Below are positions 43,974-52,676 of a stretch of DNA of 64,000 bases, piece by piece. This DNA comes from Sphaerochaetaceae bacterium. GTDB lineage: Bacteria > Spirochaetota > Spirochaetia > Sphaerochaetales > Sphaerochaetaceae. Position 1 is the first letter of the stretch; every line of letters begins with the position of its first letter. The position numbers and the translations under genes were made by a program. The notes under the pieces were generated by a model. The model made no database searches. It saw only the letters and a program-made list of their open reading frames with translations, and was not told the origin of the DNA. The stretch covers positions 62,001 to 126,000 of the forward strand of contig JAQQAR010000087.1 of NCBI GenBank assembly GCA_028532765.1, given 5' to 3'.

Positions 43974-44662
43974 TGGAGCAACTTGAAGGTCGGATCCTGT
44001 ATGAGGACAACCACTTGATTGTGGTGAACAAGCGTGGTGGTGAGTTGGTACAAGGAGACAAGACCGGAGATAAAACACTTGCGGATCTTGTCAAGGAATA
44101 CCTGAAGGTAACCTATGAAAAGAAGGGGAATGTCTATCTGGGCGTCCCTCATCGCTTGGACCGGCCAACCAGTGGTTTGGTGATTTTTGCCAAGACTGAA
44201 AAGGCCCTGGTCAGGATGAATGAGCTCTTCAAGGGTAATACCGTGAAGAAAACCTACTGGGCGATTGTGGATAAGGTTCCCAATGATACAGAGGGTACCT
44301 TGCTACACTACATCATCCGCGATACGAAGGCGAATAAGAGTGTTGCGCTTCCTGTAGAGAGACAGAAAGGGAAGCTTGCGAAGATGGATTACCGTCTTAT
44401 CGCTGCAAGCAAAACCTACTTTCTCCTTGAGGTATTGCTGCATACCGGTAGACATCACCAGATCAGGGCGCAGCTTGCTGCAATTGGCTTGCATATCAAG
44501 GGGGACCTTAAATATGGTTTCCCTCGTTCCAACCCTGATGGGGGAATTTGCCTTCATGCGAGGTCCATCTCCTTTGTTCACCCGGTACGCAAGGAAGAGA
44601 TAACCATTGTTGCCGATCCCCCGCAAGATACCTTATGGGATGCATTCCTCTCCCAGCTCTAA
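43973..44662 (+). CDS. RluA-family pseudouridine synthase
   Basis: A 229-aa enzyme that isomerises uridine in RNA. The catalytic Asp lies in PHRLDRPTSGLVIFAKT (about residue 63), and LHTGRHHQIRAQLA is the family's second block. There is no N-terminal S4 domain. The substrate, rRNA or tRNA, cannot be told. The start overlaps the parC stop (TAATG), so translation is coupled. A short hairpin terminator follows directly. Confidence 0.9.
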   Translation: MEQLEGRILYEDNHLIVVNKRGGELVQGDKTGDKTLADLVKEYLKVTYEKKGNVYLGVPHRLDRPTSGLVIFAKTEKALVRMNELFKGNTVKKTYWAIVDKVPNDTEGTLLHYIIRDTKANKSVALPVERQKGKLAKMDYRLIAASKTYFLLEVLLHTGRHHQIRAQLAAIGLHIKGDLKYGFPRSNPDGGICLHARSISFVHPVRKEEITIVADPPQDTLWDAFLSQL

Positions 44663-44663
44663 G

Positions 44664-44683
44664 GCAGGAATTCCTTGCTTTTT
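44664..44683 (+). terminator. terminator after the parE-parC-RluA operon
   Basis: Short 5-bp stem GCAGG / CTTGC (one G-U pair) with loop AATTC, followed by TTTTT. It starts two bases after the stop codon. Weak but correctly placed. Confidence 0.5.
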
Positions 44684-44736
44684 GTATGAGAGCTTCCTAA
44701 GATGAAGAGAGATACACAAAAAATGGAGGATCAAGT

Positions 44737-45720
44737 ATGAAAAAAAGACCGTTTGGTACAAACAAGACCATGGTTTCCGAGGTTGGATTGGGAACCTGGC
44801 AGATCGGTGGATCATGGGGTACCGTTGAGGATGAGACTGCCATGAAAATCCTCCAGACAGCCTCTGATGCAGGTATTACCTTTTTCGATACAGCCGACGT
44901 GTATGGAGACGGGAGGAGCGAGAAGTTCATTGGAAAATTTCTTAAATCCCAACGTGACTCCTTCTTTGTTGCTACCAAATTGGGACGTGGTGGAGATCCA
45001 GGTTGGCCTGGGAATTTCACCCCTGAGGCAATGATACGCCACACCGATGCATCCCTCTCCCGTTTGGGCGTTGAACGCTTGGATTTGATCCAGTTGCACT
45101 GTATCCCCCAGGATGTCCTGGCTGATGGGGCTGTCTTTGATGTCCTGAGAGATCTGAAAAAGCAAGGAAAGATTGCCGATTTTGGCGCAAGTGTTGAGTC
45201 CGTGGAAGAGGGCTTGATCTGCTTGAAAGAGGAGGGAATTGCCTCTCTGCAGGTTATCTTCAATATATTCCGACAGAAACTGGTCCCCGACCTCTTCTCC
45301 AAAGCCAAAGAAAAAGAGGTTTCCATCATTGCCCGTGTTCCTTTGGCAAGTGGACTGCTCTCGGGAAAGATGACGAAAAATACCACCTTTGATGAGAGTG
45401 ACCACCGTAACTTCAATCGCGATGGAGCTTCATTCAATGTTGGTGAGACCTTTGCAGGTGTTCCTTTTGAGAAGGGCGTTGAACTGGCTGAGGAGATCAA
45501 GACAATGAAACCAGAGGGAATGACCCTTGCTCAGATGGCACTTCGCTGGATTCTCGACTTTGATGCTGTCTCTGTGGTGATTCCTGGGGCCAGCCGGCCA
45601 TCACAGGTGCTGGACAATGCCGCAATCTCTGATCTTCCCCCTCTCTCAGATGAGCTGCATAAGCAATTGGAGAAGTTCTATCAGGAGAAGGTTGCCCAGC
45701 ATATCCGTGGTCCCTATTAA
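44737..45720 (+). CDS. aldo/keto reductase
   Basis: A 327-aa NAD(P)H-dependent oxidoreductase of the YajO/Tas-like branch. The tetrad is visible: Asp and Tyr in FFDTADVYGDGRSE, Lys in VATKLG and His in LIQLHCI. The NADP-binding end has VVIPGASRPSQV. GGAGG precedes ATG 44737. It lies between two terminators, so it is probably its own unit, though its position next to the sugar-acid-like locus makes a shared role possible. Confidence 0.9.
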   Translation: MKKRPFGTNKTMVSEVGLGTWQIGGSWGTVEDETAMKILQTASDAGITFFDTADVYGDGRSEKFIGKFLKSQRDSFFVATKLGRGGDPGWPGNFTPEAMIRHTDASLSRLGVERLDLIQLHCIPQDVLADGAVFDVLRDLKKQGKIADFGASVESVEEGLICLKEEGIASLQVIFNIFRQKLVPDLFSKAKEKEVSIIARVPLASGLLSGKMTKNTTFDESDHRNFNRDGASFNVGETFAGVPFEKGVELAEEIKTMKPEGMTLAQMALRWILDFDAVSVVIPGASRPSQVLDNAAISDLPPLSDELHKQLEKFYQEKVAQHIRGPY

Positions 45721-45748
45721 CCAATACTCCTCATTCATAGATTGTATC

Positions 45749-45773
45749 AGGACTCCTTTCAGGGGTCCTTAAT
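45749..45773 (+). terminator. terminator-like hairpin after the aldo/keto reductase
   Basis: 8-bp stem AGGACTCC / GGGGTCCT with one G-U pair and loop TTTCA, followed by a short T-containing tail (TAATTT). Probably separates the reductase from the next operon. Confidence 0.55.
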
Positions 45774-45805
45774 TTCTATCCCAATGAAGTCTGCCTAATT
45801 GTTTC

Positions 45806-45834
45806 TTGACAGATTGGAGAATGCGTCTTATTCT
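45806..45834 (+). promoter_or_regulatory. promoter of the transketolase/TRAP operon
   Basis: TTGACA (45806-45811), 17 bp, TATTCT (45829-45834). A perfect -35 and a fair -10. The start site would fall about 45841, exactly where a tandem GTATGAT motif begins. Confidence 0.7.
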
Positions 45835-45840
45835 TCATAT

Positions 45841-45855
45841 GTATGATGTATGATG
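45841..45855 (+). promoter_or_regulatory. tandem GTATGAT motif, candidate GntR operator
   Basis: GTATGATGTATGATG: two direct copies of GTATGAT at the predicted start site. The half-site matches the GTATGATAC palindrome in front of the GntR regulator gene at 52640-52648, which makes this a likely operator for that regulator. Confidence 0.5.
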
Positions 45856-45879
45856 TTATAGGAATTGGGAGGAGTATTC

Positions 45880-46536
45880 ATGGCTGAACACACGATTGCC
45901 GCAATCTATACCGGAGCTGCCTTGGTAAAACCACTGTCGGATCTGATGAAAGAGACCCTTGGTGACTACAAGGTGATGAACATACTCGATGACAGCATGA
46001 TTGCTGACATCATCGAGGCCGGGGGGATGACCAAGGCTGTCAAGAGACGGCTCTATGGCTACTATGAGATTGCTTGTGCTTCAGGTGCTGAGTTGATCCT
46101 CAATACCTGCTCCTCAATCGGGGATGCAGTATATGGTGCTCGGGACTTTTTCCCCATTCCCATCATAAGAATTGATGAGCCGATGGCTCGCCGGGCGATA
46201 GAGCTCACTGATTCAATCGCTGTTCTGGCCACCCTTCCAACCACCTTGGATCCAACCATCCGATTATTGGAGAGATGTGCACAGGAGGCAGGGAAATCAA
46301 TTAGGACCATCAGTGCCTTGGCCGAGGGAGCTTTCCCTGCCATTACTGCTGGGGATGCAGAAACCCATGACCGGCTGATTGCAGAGACGGCAAAACGGGT
46401 AGCTGATTCCTGTGATGTGATTCTTCTTGCACAGGGCTCGATGGCAAGAATGGAAAAGCCGCTTGCCGATCTTACCGGCAAGACAGTGCTCAGCAGTCCT
46501 CGCCTTGGTGTTGAGCAGATCAAGGGACTGTTGTAG
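45880..46536 (+). CDS. Asp/Glu racemase superfamily protein with one catalytic Cys
   Basis: A 218-aa member of the aspartate/glutamate/hydantoin racemase superfamily. The first catalytic cysteine is present in ILNTCSSIGDAV. The second, usually in a CDAIvLgCT-like block, is missing: the matching stretch is SCDVILLAQGSMARM. A two-base racemase mechanism is therefore unlikely, and a one-cysteine reaction, as in arylmalonate decarboxylase, is possible. ATG 45880 follows GGGAGGAG by five bases. It is the first gene of the operon, 12 bases before the transketolase subunit. Confidence 0.8.
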   Translation: MAEHTIAAIYTGAALVKPLSDLMKETLGDYKVMNILDDSMIADIIEAGGMTKAVKRRLYGYYEIACASGAELILNTCSSIGDAVYGARDFFPIPIIRIDEPMARRAIELTDSIAVLATLPTTLDPTIRLLERCAQEAGKSIRTISALAEGAFPAITAGDAETHDRLIAETAKRVADSCDVILLAQGSMARMEKPLADLTGKTVLSSPRLGVEQIKGLL

Positions 46537-46548
46537 GAGGAGGAACCC

Positions 46549-47367
46549 ATGGATCTTGAAGCTTTGCATGCGATGTCTTTGCAGCTTAGGAGAGATGTCG
46601 TTGAAATGGTTTACCGTACAAAGGATGGCCATCCCAGTCCGAGTTTTTCAGTTGCAGATATTATTACAGCCCTCTACTTTGAGGTGATGAATATTGATCC
46701 ATCCAACCCTGATAAGAGCGATCGTGATCGCTTTGTACTCTCCAAGGGTCACGCTTGTCCTGTATTGTATGCTGCCCTCGCCAGGCGGGGTTATTTCCCG
46801 GTAGACGACCTCTATACCCTGCGATACCTACATTCCAAGTTACAGGGACATCCTTATGCACCAAAGACCAAAGGCCTTGATGCAACCACAGGTTCGCTTG
46901 GAAACGGAGTCTCGATTGGATTGGGCATGGCTTTGGCCGCTCGAATCCAGAAGCAAACAAACCGGGTGTATGTAATCACCGGTGATGGTGAGCTTGGTGA
47001 AGGAATGCTCTGGGAAGCAGCAATGGCTGCAAGCCATCAGAAGGCAGCAAATCTGACGGTATTCATAGACAACAACAACTACCAGAGTGGAGGGACAGTC
47101 GGTGAAGTATCGGGTCCCTATCCTATTGAGGATAAGTGGAAAGCCTTCGGCTGGCATACCCAGAGCATTGACGGGCATGATATTTCCCAGATTCTGAGTG
47201 CGGTTGAGAAAGCCAAAGCAGAAACAGAGAGACCTTCGGCAATCATCTGCAAGACGGTTAAGGGAAACGGTGTTTCCTTCATGGTGGGAGAAAACTCCTG
47301 GCATAAACGGGTCTATACCGATGAAGAATACCATATTGCCATGAAGGAACTGGGAGGTGTGCTATGA
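46549..47367 (+). CDS. transketolase, N-terminal (TPP-binding) subunit
   Basis: A 272-aa half transketolase that carries the thiamine diphosphate pyrophosphate-binding part: GDGELGEGMLWEA followed by DNNNYQSGG, the GDG-N motif. Substrate-side blocks GHPSPSFSVADI and TTGSLGNGVSIGLG are also standard. Split transketolases often serve special catabolic pathways rather than the core pentose phosphate route. The stop overlaps the start of the C-terminal subunit by four bases. Confidence 0.93.
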   Translation: MDLEALHAMSLQLRRDVVEMVYRTKDGHPSPSFSVADIITALYFEVMNIDPSNPDKSDRDRFVLSKGHACPVLYAALARRGYFPVDDLYTLRYLHSKLQGHPYAPKTKGLDATTGSLGNGVSIGLGMALAARIQKQTNRVYVITGDGELGEGMLWEAAMAASHQKAANLTVFIDNNNYQSGGTVGEVSGPYPIEDKWKAFGWHTQSIDGHDISQILSAVEKAKAETERPSAIICKTVKGNGVSFMVGENSWHKRVYTDEEYHIAMKELGGVL

Positions 47368-48314
47368 GTAGTGTTGACAGCACGAGAATTGGATTTAGAG
47401 ACGCACTGATGCACTTGGCGAAAGAGCGTGATGATATTGTATTTGTTTCCACAGACTCGCTGAAGGTGGTCAAGGGTGAACCATTCTTGGAAGCATATCC
47501 TGATCGTGTCATTGAACTCGGGATCTCCGAGCAGAACGGGGTGGGTGTTTCCAGCGGTCTTGCTTCCTGTGGCCTGTTGCCCTACATCTGCACCTACGCA
47601 GGGTTCTTGACGATGCGCGCTTGTGAACAGATGCGGACATTTGTCTCCTATCCCGCACTGAAAGTCCGCTTTGTTGGTGCAAACGGAGGCTTGCATGGAG
47701 GAAACCGGGAAGGGGTCTCCCACCAGTTCATTGAGGATGTGGGAATTCTCAGGACAATGCCCAATTTCACCATTCTCTGTCCTGCAGATGGAAACCAGGT
47801 TTATCAAGCGATGCTTGCAAGTGCTGATATCGAGGGACCGGTTTATATTCGGATCGGCAGTGGTCGGGAAGAGAAAGTCTTCCCCGATGGAACACCGTTT
47901 CCCTTGGGTAAGGTACGCACCATTGTTGATGAAGGAAATGATGTGGCGTTGTTCTGCCATGGATTTGTTACTAATCGCGTCTTAGAGGCTGCAAGACAGT
48001 TGAAGGAACAGGGGATCGGCGTGAAGGTTGTGGAGGTTGCAACCATCAAGCCATTGGATCGAGCAGGAATCGCAGCAATTCTTGGAAAAACAGGTTGTGC
48101 GGTAACGATCGAAGACCATACCATCATCAATGGTCTCGGTAGTGCAATTGCAGAGGTGATTGCAGAGGGAAACCCTGCCTACTTGGTACGCTTGGGATTG
48201 CAGGATGTGTACGGTGAGTCCGGCTTTCCTGATGAGCTGCTTGATGCCTACGGTATGTCTGTTGAGGATATTATCGAGGGAGCCAAGAAAGCCATCAAAC
48301 ATACAAAGGCATAA
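47364..48314 (+). CDS. transketolase, C-terminal subunit
   Basis: A 316-aa half transketolase with the pyrimidine-binding and C-terminal domains. The Glu that activates the TPP ring lies in IELGISEQNGVG, and GGLHGGNREGVSHQ and CPADGNQVY follow the family pattern. It pairs with the preceding subunit through a four-base overlap, which gives equal synthesis. The TRAP solute-binding gene follows after 46 bp. Confidence 0.93.
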   Translation: MSSVDSTRIGFRDALMHLAKERDDIVFVSTDSLKVVKGEPFLEAYPDRVIELGISEQNGVGVSSGLASCGLLPYICTYAGFLTMRACEQMRTFVSYPALKVRFVGANGGLHGGNREGVSHQFIEDVGILRTMPNFTILCPADGNQVYQAMLASADIEGPVYIRIGSGREEKVFPDGTPFPLGKVRTIVDEGNDVALFCHGFVTNRVLEAARQLKEQGIGVKVVEVATIKPLDRAGIAAILGKTGCAVTIEDHTIINGLGSAIAEVIAEGNPAYLVRLGLQDVYGESGFPDELLDAYGMSVEDIIEGAKKAIKHTKA

Positions 48315-48360
48315 TTCCTTAGGATTACCTGAGGATAGAAACAAAAGGAGATAGAAACAC

Positions 48361-49383
48361 ATGAAAAAGAAGATTGTTGTACTGGTGCTTGTCACCTTGC
48401 TGGCAACGGCTCTGTTTGCACAGGGGCAAGCAGAAAAGAGTGGTCCGACCTCTGAGAATCCGTTGGTATTGCGGTATGCTCACATGAATCCGGCTTCCAG
48501 CCCGAATGGACTGCAGGCAACCTACTTTGCCGATAAGGTAGCAGAGAAGACCGGTGGGGCCATCAAGATTGAAGTGTATCCGGCAAGTCAGCTGGGATCC
48601 ATTAGTGAGATGGCTGAAGCTGTTTCCATGGGCTCTATTGCGCTACACCACAATACCTATGGCGGATTGCAGCCGTTGCTCAATGACCTGGGTCTGTTTG
48701 ACACCCCATATCTCTATCGGGATGTCGACCACCTGCTCAAGGCAACTGATCCTGAGATCAGTCCGGCACTCATGGAGTTGAACCAGAAGTTGATCGATAC
48801 CAGAAACGTCAGGATTCTCTACTCTTTCTACTTCGGTACCCGTGAGTTGACAGCAAACTTCCCTGTCTACTCCCCAGCTGACTTGGCTGGAAAGAAGATT
48901 CGTGCCATTCCTTCCCCCATCTATCTTGCAGCAGTGGAAGGTATGGGCGCGGTAGCAGTTCCCATCGATTGGTCAGAAGTTCCCGTTGCCCTCTCCACCG
49001 GAGTCGCTGATGGACAGGAGAACCCAGTAAGTACACTGGTAACCAGCAATATCTATGAAGTACAGAAGTATGCCATGATGACCGACCATATCATGGGTAG
49101 TGAACCTGTAGTGATCAACGAGAAGGTATGGCAGTCCCTGAGTGACGAGCATAAGCAGATCTTCAGAGAAGTTGCTCGTGAAACACGTGACTGGGCATCC
49201 AACTATGTACAGGAGAATGAGGCCAAGGACGTCCAGACTCTCAAGGACAAGGGTATGACCATCATCACAGCAGCTGATGGCCTGAAAGTTGATGAGTTCC
49301 GTTCTTCCGTCAGCAAAGTCGTTGATGAACGCTTTGGTGAAGCTTGGGGCAAGTACTACGAGATGATCCACGCAATCAAGTAG
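48361..49383 (+). CDS. TRAP transporter solute-binding protein (DctP)
   Basis: A 340-aa periplasmic receptor of a tripartite ATP-independent transporter. An N-terminal signal peptide (MKKKIVVLVLVTLLATALFA) is probably cut before QGQAEKS. The mature protein has DctP-type blocks such as LADLAGKKIRAIPS (seen as PADLAGKKIRAIPS), with the Arg that binds the ligand carboxylate, and TGVADGQENPVSTL. Ligands of this family are nearly always organic acids, including sugar acids. AAGGAG lies ten bases before ATG 48361. Confidence 0.93.
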   Translation: MKKKIVVLVLVTLLATALFAQGQAEKSGPTSENPLVLRYAHMNPASSPNGLQATYFADKVAEKTGGAIKIEVYPASQLGSISEMAEAVSMGSIALHHNTYGGLQPLLNDLGLFDTPYLYRDVDHLLKATDPEISPALMELNQKLIDTRNVRILYSFYFGTRELTANFPVYSPADLAGKKIRAIPSPIYLAAVEGMGAVAVPIDWSEVPVALSTGVADGQENPVSTLVTSNIYEVQKYAMMTDHIMGSEPVVINEKVWQSLSDEHKQIFREVARETRDWASNYVQENEAKDVQTLKDKGMTIITAADGLKVDEFRSSVSKVVDERFGEAWGKYYEMIHAIK

Positions 49384-49398
49384 TAGTGTTTTCAGTGG

Positions 49399-49425
49399 TG
49401 GAGGCAGGATGATCTCCTGCTTCCA
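49399..49425 (+). promoter_or_regulatory. intercistronic hairpin between dctP and dctQ
   Basis: 11-bp stem TGGAGGCAGGA / TCCTGCTTCCA (one G-U pair) with loop TGATC, and no T-run after it. Such hairpins between a binding-protein gene and its permease genes commonly protect the upstream mRNA, raising receptor levels. Confidence 0.65.
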
Positions 49426-49455
49426 CACATGTCTTCTAATACAAGGAATACTCCT

Positions 49456-49932
49456 ATGCAAAGGTTCTTGAAAAAGATGGCTGGTCTGTATGAGCTGCTC
49501 GGCATCCTCTTCTTGTTGATGCTGTTCCTCTCAGTGCTTATTCAGATTGTCATGAGAAATATATTTAATTCCGGGTCGATACAATTGGAAGAGCTTGCTC
49601 GGTTTTCCTTGGTCTCGTTGGTATTTCTGATGATACCGGTGTTGACCTGGAAAAACCAACAAATCATCGTTGATATCGTAATCTTGTACCTTCCGGAGCG
49701 TGTGAAGCGTTGGTTTTCAGCCATTACCCAGCTTCTGGTCATGGTCTTCGGTCTGTATGTGCTTTATGCCATCGTGACTATCATGGAATTCAATTGGAAT
49801 GTACGAACTCCGGCTCTTGCAATGCCGAATGTGGTGTTTTATATACCCATCACACTGGGAGTGCTTGCCATGTGCATCTTCTCCCTCGCCGGTGTCATCA
49901 TAACGCTTCGTGGTAGGGAGGTAGTCAAATGA
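49456..49932 (+). CDS. TRAP transporter small permease subunit (DctQ)
   Basis: A 158-aa membrane protein with four helices, including LLGILFLLMLFLSVLIQIVMR and the DctQ-type segment ELARFSLVSLVFLMIP. It pairs with the large permease subunit to carry the substrate with Na+. ATG 49456 (MQRFLKKMAG) is preferred to 49429 because AAGGA lies eight bases upstream; the earlier ATG has none. It overlaps the DctM gene by four bases. Confidence 0.9.
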   Translation: MQRFLKKMAGLYELLGILFLLMLFLSVLIQIVMRNIFNSGSIQLEELARFSLVSLVFLMIPVLTWKNQQIIVDIVILYLPERVKRWFSAITQLLVMVFGLYVLYAIVTIMEFNWNVRTPALAMPNVVFYIPITLGVLAMCIFSLAGVIITLRGREVVK

Positions 49933-51209
49933 GTGGTTCCATGGTGGTACTCATATTTCTGGTCTTGCTGACCACAGGTCTTCCCATTGCCGTCAGTATG
50001 GGAATTCCCTCTGCCTTGTATCTGATTGTGGCAAATATTCCTCCCAGTCAGTTGATTCAGAGAATGGTTACCAGTCTCAACTCTTTTCCTATGCTTGCCG
50101 TTCCCTTGTTTATCCTGGCAGCAGGGTTGATGAATAGTTCGGGTATAACCGAACGGTTGTTTGAGTTTGCAAAATTGTTGGTTGGCCGCTTGAAAGGTGG
50201 TTTAGCCCAGGTAAATATTGTAGCTTCACTGATCTTCAGTGGAATTTCAGGCGCTGCCCTTGCTGATGTTGGGGGACTAGGGAACATTGAGCTAGAAGCG
50301 ATGGAGAAGCAGAAGTACCCGAAGACGCATGCTGCCGCTATTACCGCAGCCTCTGCAGTAATCGGCCCAATCTTCCCTCCATCCATCCCCTTGATCATCT
50401 ATGGCGCTGCAGCTGAAACTTCTTCCATGCAACTCCTGATTGCAGGAATTCTGCCTGCACTGATCATTGCCATTGCCTTGATGGTCCAAGTCTCCTTCTT
50501 TGCCCGTCGGTACAACTATCCCAAGGGAGTGGAGAAAAAGTATTCGAGAACGGAGGTTCTCACCATCATAAAGCGAGGCCTTCCCTCCATGTTCATGCCA
50601 TTGATCATGATGGGAGGGATGCTCTCTGGCCTGTTCAGTCCGACTGAAGTTGCAGCAATTGCTGTCGCCTATGCATTGGTATTGAGTGCAATATACAAGG
50701 AGCTCAGCTTTGCATCGTTTATCAAGACATGCAAGGAGACATTGCAATCAACGGCAAGTGTATTGTTTATCGTTGCCTCTGCTGCCATCTTTGCCTGGGT
50801 GTTGACGGTAGAACAGCTTCCTCAGCAGGTATCGGCATTGATGCTTGGTATTTCTGACAATCCGGTAGTGCTCTTGATTCTTGCCAATGTAATTCTCCTT
50901 ATTGCAGGAATGTTCCTGGAGTCCACTGCTGCGATTATGATTCTGACCCCGATACTGTTGCCTCCTTTGGTGGCCAGTGGCGTTAATCCTGTCCATTTTG
51001 GCCTGGTAATGGTATTCAACCTGATGATTGGAATGATCACCCCTCCCGTTGGCATGAGTGTGTATATGCTCAGCCCAATCGTGAAGCTTCCAGTGGGGAA
51101 GGTATTCAAGGCAGTACTTCCATATCTGTTCTCCCTTCTGGTTGCATTGGTGGTTCTCACCTATGTTCCACAGATTTCCCTGTGGCTACCGTCATTACTA
51201 TTCAATTAG
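49929..51209 (+). CDS. TRAP transporter large permease subunit (DctM)
   Basis: A 426-aa membrane protein with about twelve helices and standard DctM blocks: NSFPMLAVPLFILAAGLMN, FSGISGAALADVGGLG, ITAASAVIGPIFPPSIPLI and GMITPPVGMSVYM. It forms the ion-driven transport channel with DctQ. The transaldolase gene starts ten bases after its stop. Confidence 0.95.
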   Translation: MSGSMVVLIFLVLLTTGLPIAVSMGIPSALYLIVANIPPSQLIQRMVTSLNSFPMLAVPLFILAAGLMNSSGITERLFEFAKLLVGRLKGGLAQVNIVASLIFSGISGAALADVGGLGNIELEAMEKQKYPKTHAAAITAASAVIGPIFPPSIPLIIYGAAAETSSMQLLIAGILPALIIAIALMVQVSFFARRYNYPKGVEKKYSRTEVLTIIKRGLPSMFMPLIMMGGMLSGLFSPTEVAAIAVAYALVLSAIYKELSFASFIKTCKETLQSTASVLFIVASAAIFAWVLTVEQLPQQVSALMLGISDNPVVLLILANVILLIAGMFLESTAAIMILTPILLPPLVASGVNPVHFGLVMVFNLMIGMITPPVGMSVYMLSPIVKLPVGKVFKAVLPYLFSLLVALVVLTYVPQISLWLPSLLFN

Positions 51210-51219
51210 AGGTGTGTGT

Positions 51220-52269
51220 ATGAAATCTACGTATTTTCACCGTGTGCATCAACAAACCAAAACTCGTTTCTGGATCAACAACCCAACCATGGAACAAGCC
51301 AAACGGGCAATAGAAGAAGGTGCAATTGGTTGCACCACCAATCCGAGTTATGTTTCAAAGCTCTTTGAATCAGAAGAGGACATGCGTGTAGTGAGGCGGA
51401 TGATTGACCTCCTGCTCCCCTATGAGAAGGACGATTCAGTTCTTGCATCCAAGGTTCAGCAGATGATGGTCGGCCGTCTTGCAGATTTGTTCCTCCCCCT
51501 CTATAGGGCCAGTGGTGGCACAGAGGGGCTGGTTACCATCCAGGGTGACCCGTTTGCTGAGACAGATACCAGCTTGATTGTAAAGGAAGGGTTGGAGAAC
51601 CATGAGATTGCTGAGAATATCTGTATAAAGATCCCGGTAACCAAGTGGGGCATCGAGGCAATAAGCACCATGGTGGAGCATAATATCCCCACAATGGCAA
51701 CAGAGGTTATGAGTCTGAGTCAGACCATTTCCATTTGTGAAGCCTATCAGGAGGTGAGCAAGAAAAATGGAAACACCCCTCCTTTCTATGTCACACACAT
51801 CACCGGAATCCTGGACGATCATTTCAAACGTGTCATCAAGGAGCAACAGCTTTCCATTGATGAGGAGTTGGTCAGGTATGCTGGGCTCTCCATTGCAAAG
51901 AAAGAGTATGAGATGATGAAGGATAGGGGATATCCAGGAATCATGATTGGTGGAGGAGCCAGAAAACTTGAGGACTTCACTGAGCTGGTAGGTGGGGATC
52001 TGAGTATCACCATCAATTGGAAGGGAACTGCCGAGGTGTTGATTCAACAGGACAAGGAAGTAGTTGACCGGATAGATAGTACGCTCGATGAACAGCAGAT
52101 CCAGAGGCTCTGTAAGGAGCTTCCTGACTACCAGAGAGCCCTTGAGACCGATGGTATGTCTGTTGAAGAGTACTACGATTATGGCGGGGTAGAGTTGTTC
52201 CGTACCTCATTCCAGAAGGGATGGAATGCCTTGCTTGCCTTGATTGCTGAGAGAAGGGGAACCAAATAA
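51220..52269 (+). CDS. transaldolase family protein
   Basis: A 349-aa TIM-barrel protein of the transaldolase family. Visible blocks are GAIGCTTNPSYVSKL, ENICIKIPVTKWGIEAI with the expected Schiff-base Lys, ITGILDDHFK and IMIGGGARKLEDF. Divergence from TalB and its place beside a split transketolase and a TRAP transporter suggest that it acts on an unusual sugar or ketose acid. ATG 51220 follows AGAGGTG. Its stop shares a base with the cupin start (TAATG). Confidence 0.85.
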   Translation: MKSTYFHRVHQQTKTRFWINNPTMEQAKRAIEEGAIGCTTNPSYVSKLFESEEDMRVVRRMIDLLLPYEKDDSVLASKVQQMMVGRLADLFLPLYRASGGTEGLVTIQGDPFAETDTSLIVKEGLENHEIAENICIKIPVTKWGIEAISTMVEHNIPTMATEVMSLSQTISICEAYQEVSKKNGNTPPFYVTHITGILDDHFKRVIKEQQLSIDEELVRYAGLSIAKKEYEMMKDRGYPGIMIGGGARKLEDFTELVGGDLSITINWKGTAEVLIQQDKEVVDRIDSTLDEQQIQRLCKELPDYQRALETDGMSVEEYYDYGGVELFRTSFQKGWNALLALIAERRGTK

Positions 52270-52610
52270 TGGACGAGAAGAAACATAGAGGGAATTTGCA
52301 TACAGACAAGAGAGTGGAGAGGGCGAAAGGAATTGAGCGGGTTACCTTGAGTTATGACAAGGACAGCATGATCTGCTATTTCTACCTTGAGAAAGGGTCC
52401 ACGCTTGAGATGCATACCCACCCTGAAAGCCAGAATGGGTTCGTGGTAAAGGGGCATATCCATTTCATCAAGGGAGATGGCGAGGTTTTGGACCTTCATG
52501 CAGGAGATGCATACTATTTTGCTTCCATGGATCCCCATGGCTCCAAGATACTTGAGGATACTGAACTGATTGAGTGTTTCTCTCCCTCGAGGGATGATTA
52601 CAAGGATTGA
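52269..52610 (+). CDS. small cupin, KdgF-like
   Basis: A 113-aa single cupin. Metal-binding residues are visible in EMHTHPESQNGFVVKG and DPHGSK, and the C-terminal ECFSPSRDDY resembles KdgF-type cupins, which help open unsaturated uronate sugars. The start codon overlaps the transaldolase stop, so it belongs to the operon. Its role may be a sugar isomerisation or ring-opening step; this is inferred from likeness only. Confidence 0.78.
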   Translation: MDEKKHRGNLHTDKRVERAKGIERVTLSYDKDSMICYFYLEKGSTLEMHTHPESQNGFVVKGHIHFIKGDGEVLDLHAGDAYYFASMDPHGSKILEDTELIECFSPSRDDYKD

Positions 52611-52639
52611 TGATTCCTTGCTTTCATCAAGGGCTCTTG

Positions 52640-52648
52640 GTATGATAC
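52640..52648 (+). promoter_or_regulatory. GTATGATAC palindrome before the GntR gene
   Basis: A perfect GTAT-G-ATAC palindrome in the 66-bp gap between the cupin and the regulator gene. FadR-type GntR regulators often bind such sites. Its half-site recurs at the operon promoter (45841-45855). Confidence 0.55.
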
Positions 52649-52676
52649 AGTGCTGTATGCAGGGGGATTCATTTCC

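Noticed and set aside
46549-52269. Sulfoquinovose degradation by sulfo-transketolase or sulfo-transaldolase
   Set aside because: No sulfoquinovosidase, sugar isomerase or sulfolactaldehyde enzyme is seen; a split transketolase plus transaldolase alone is not enough.
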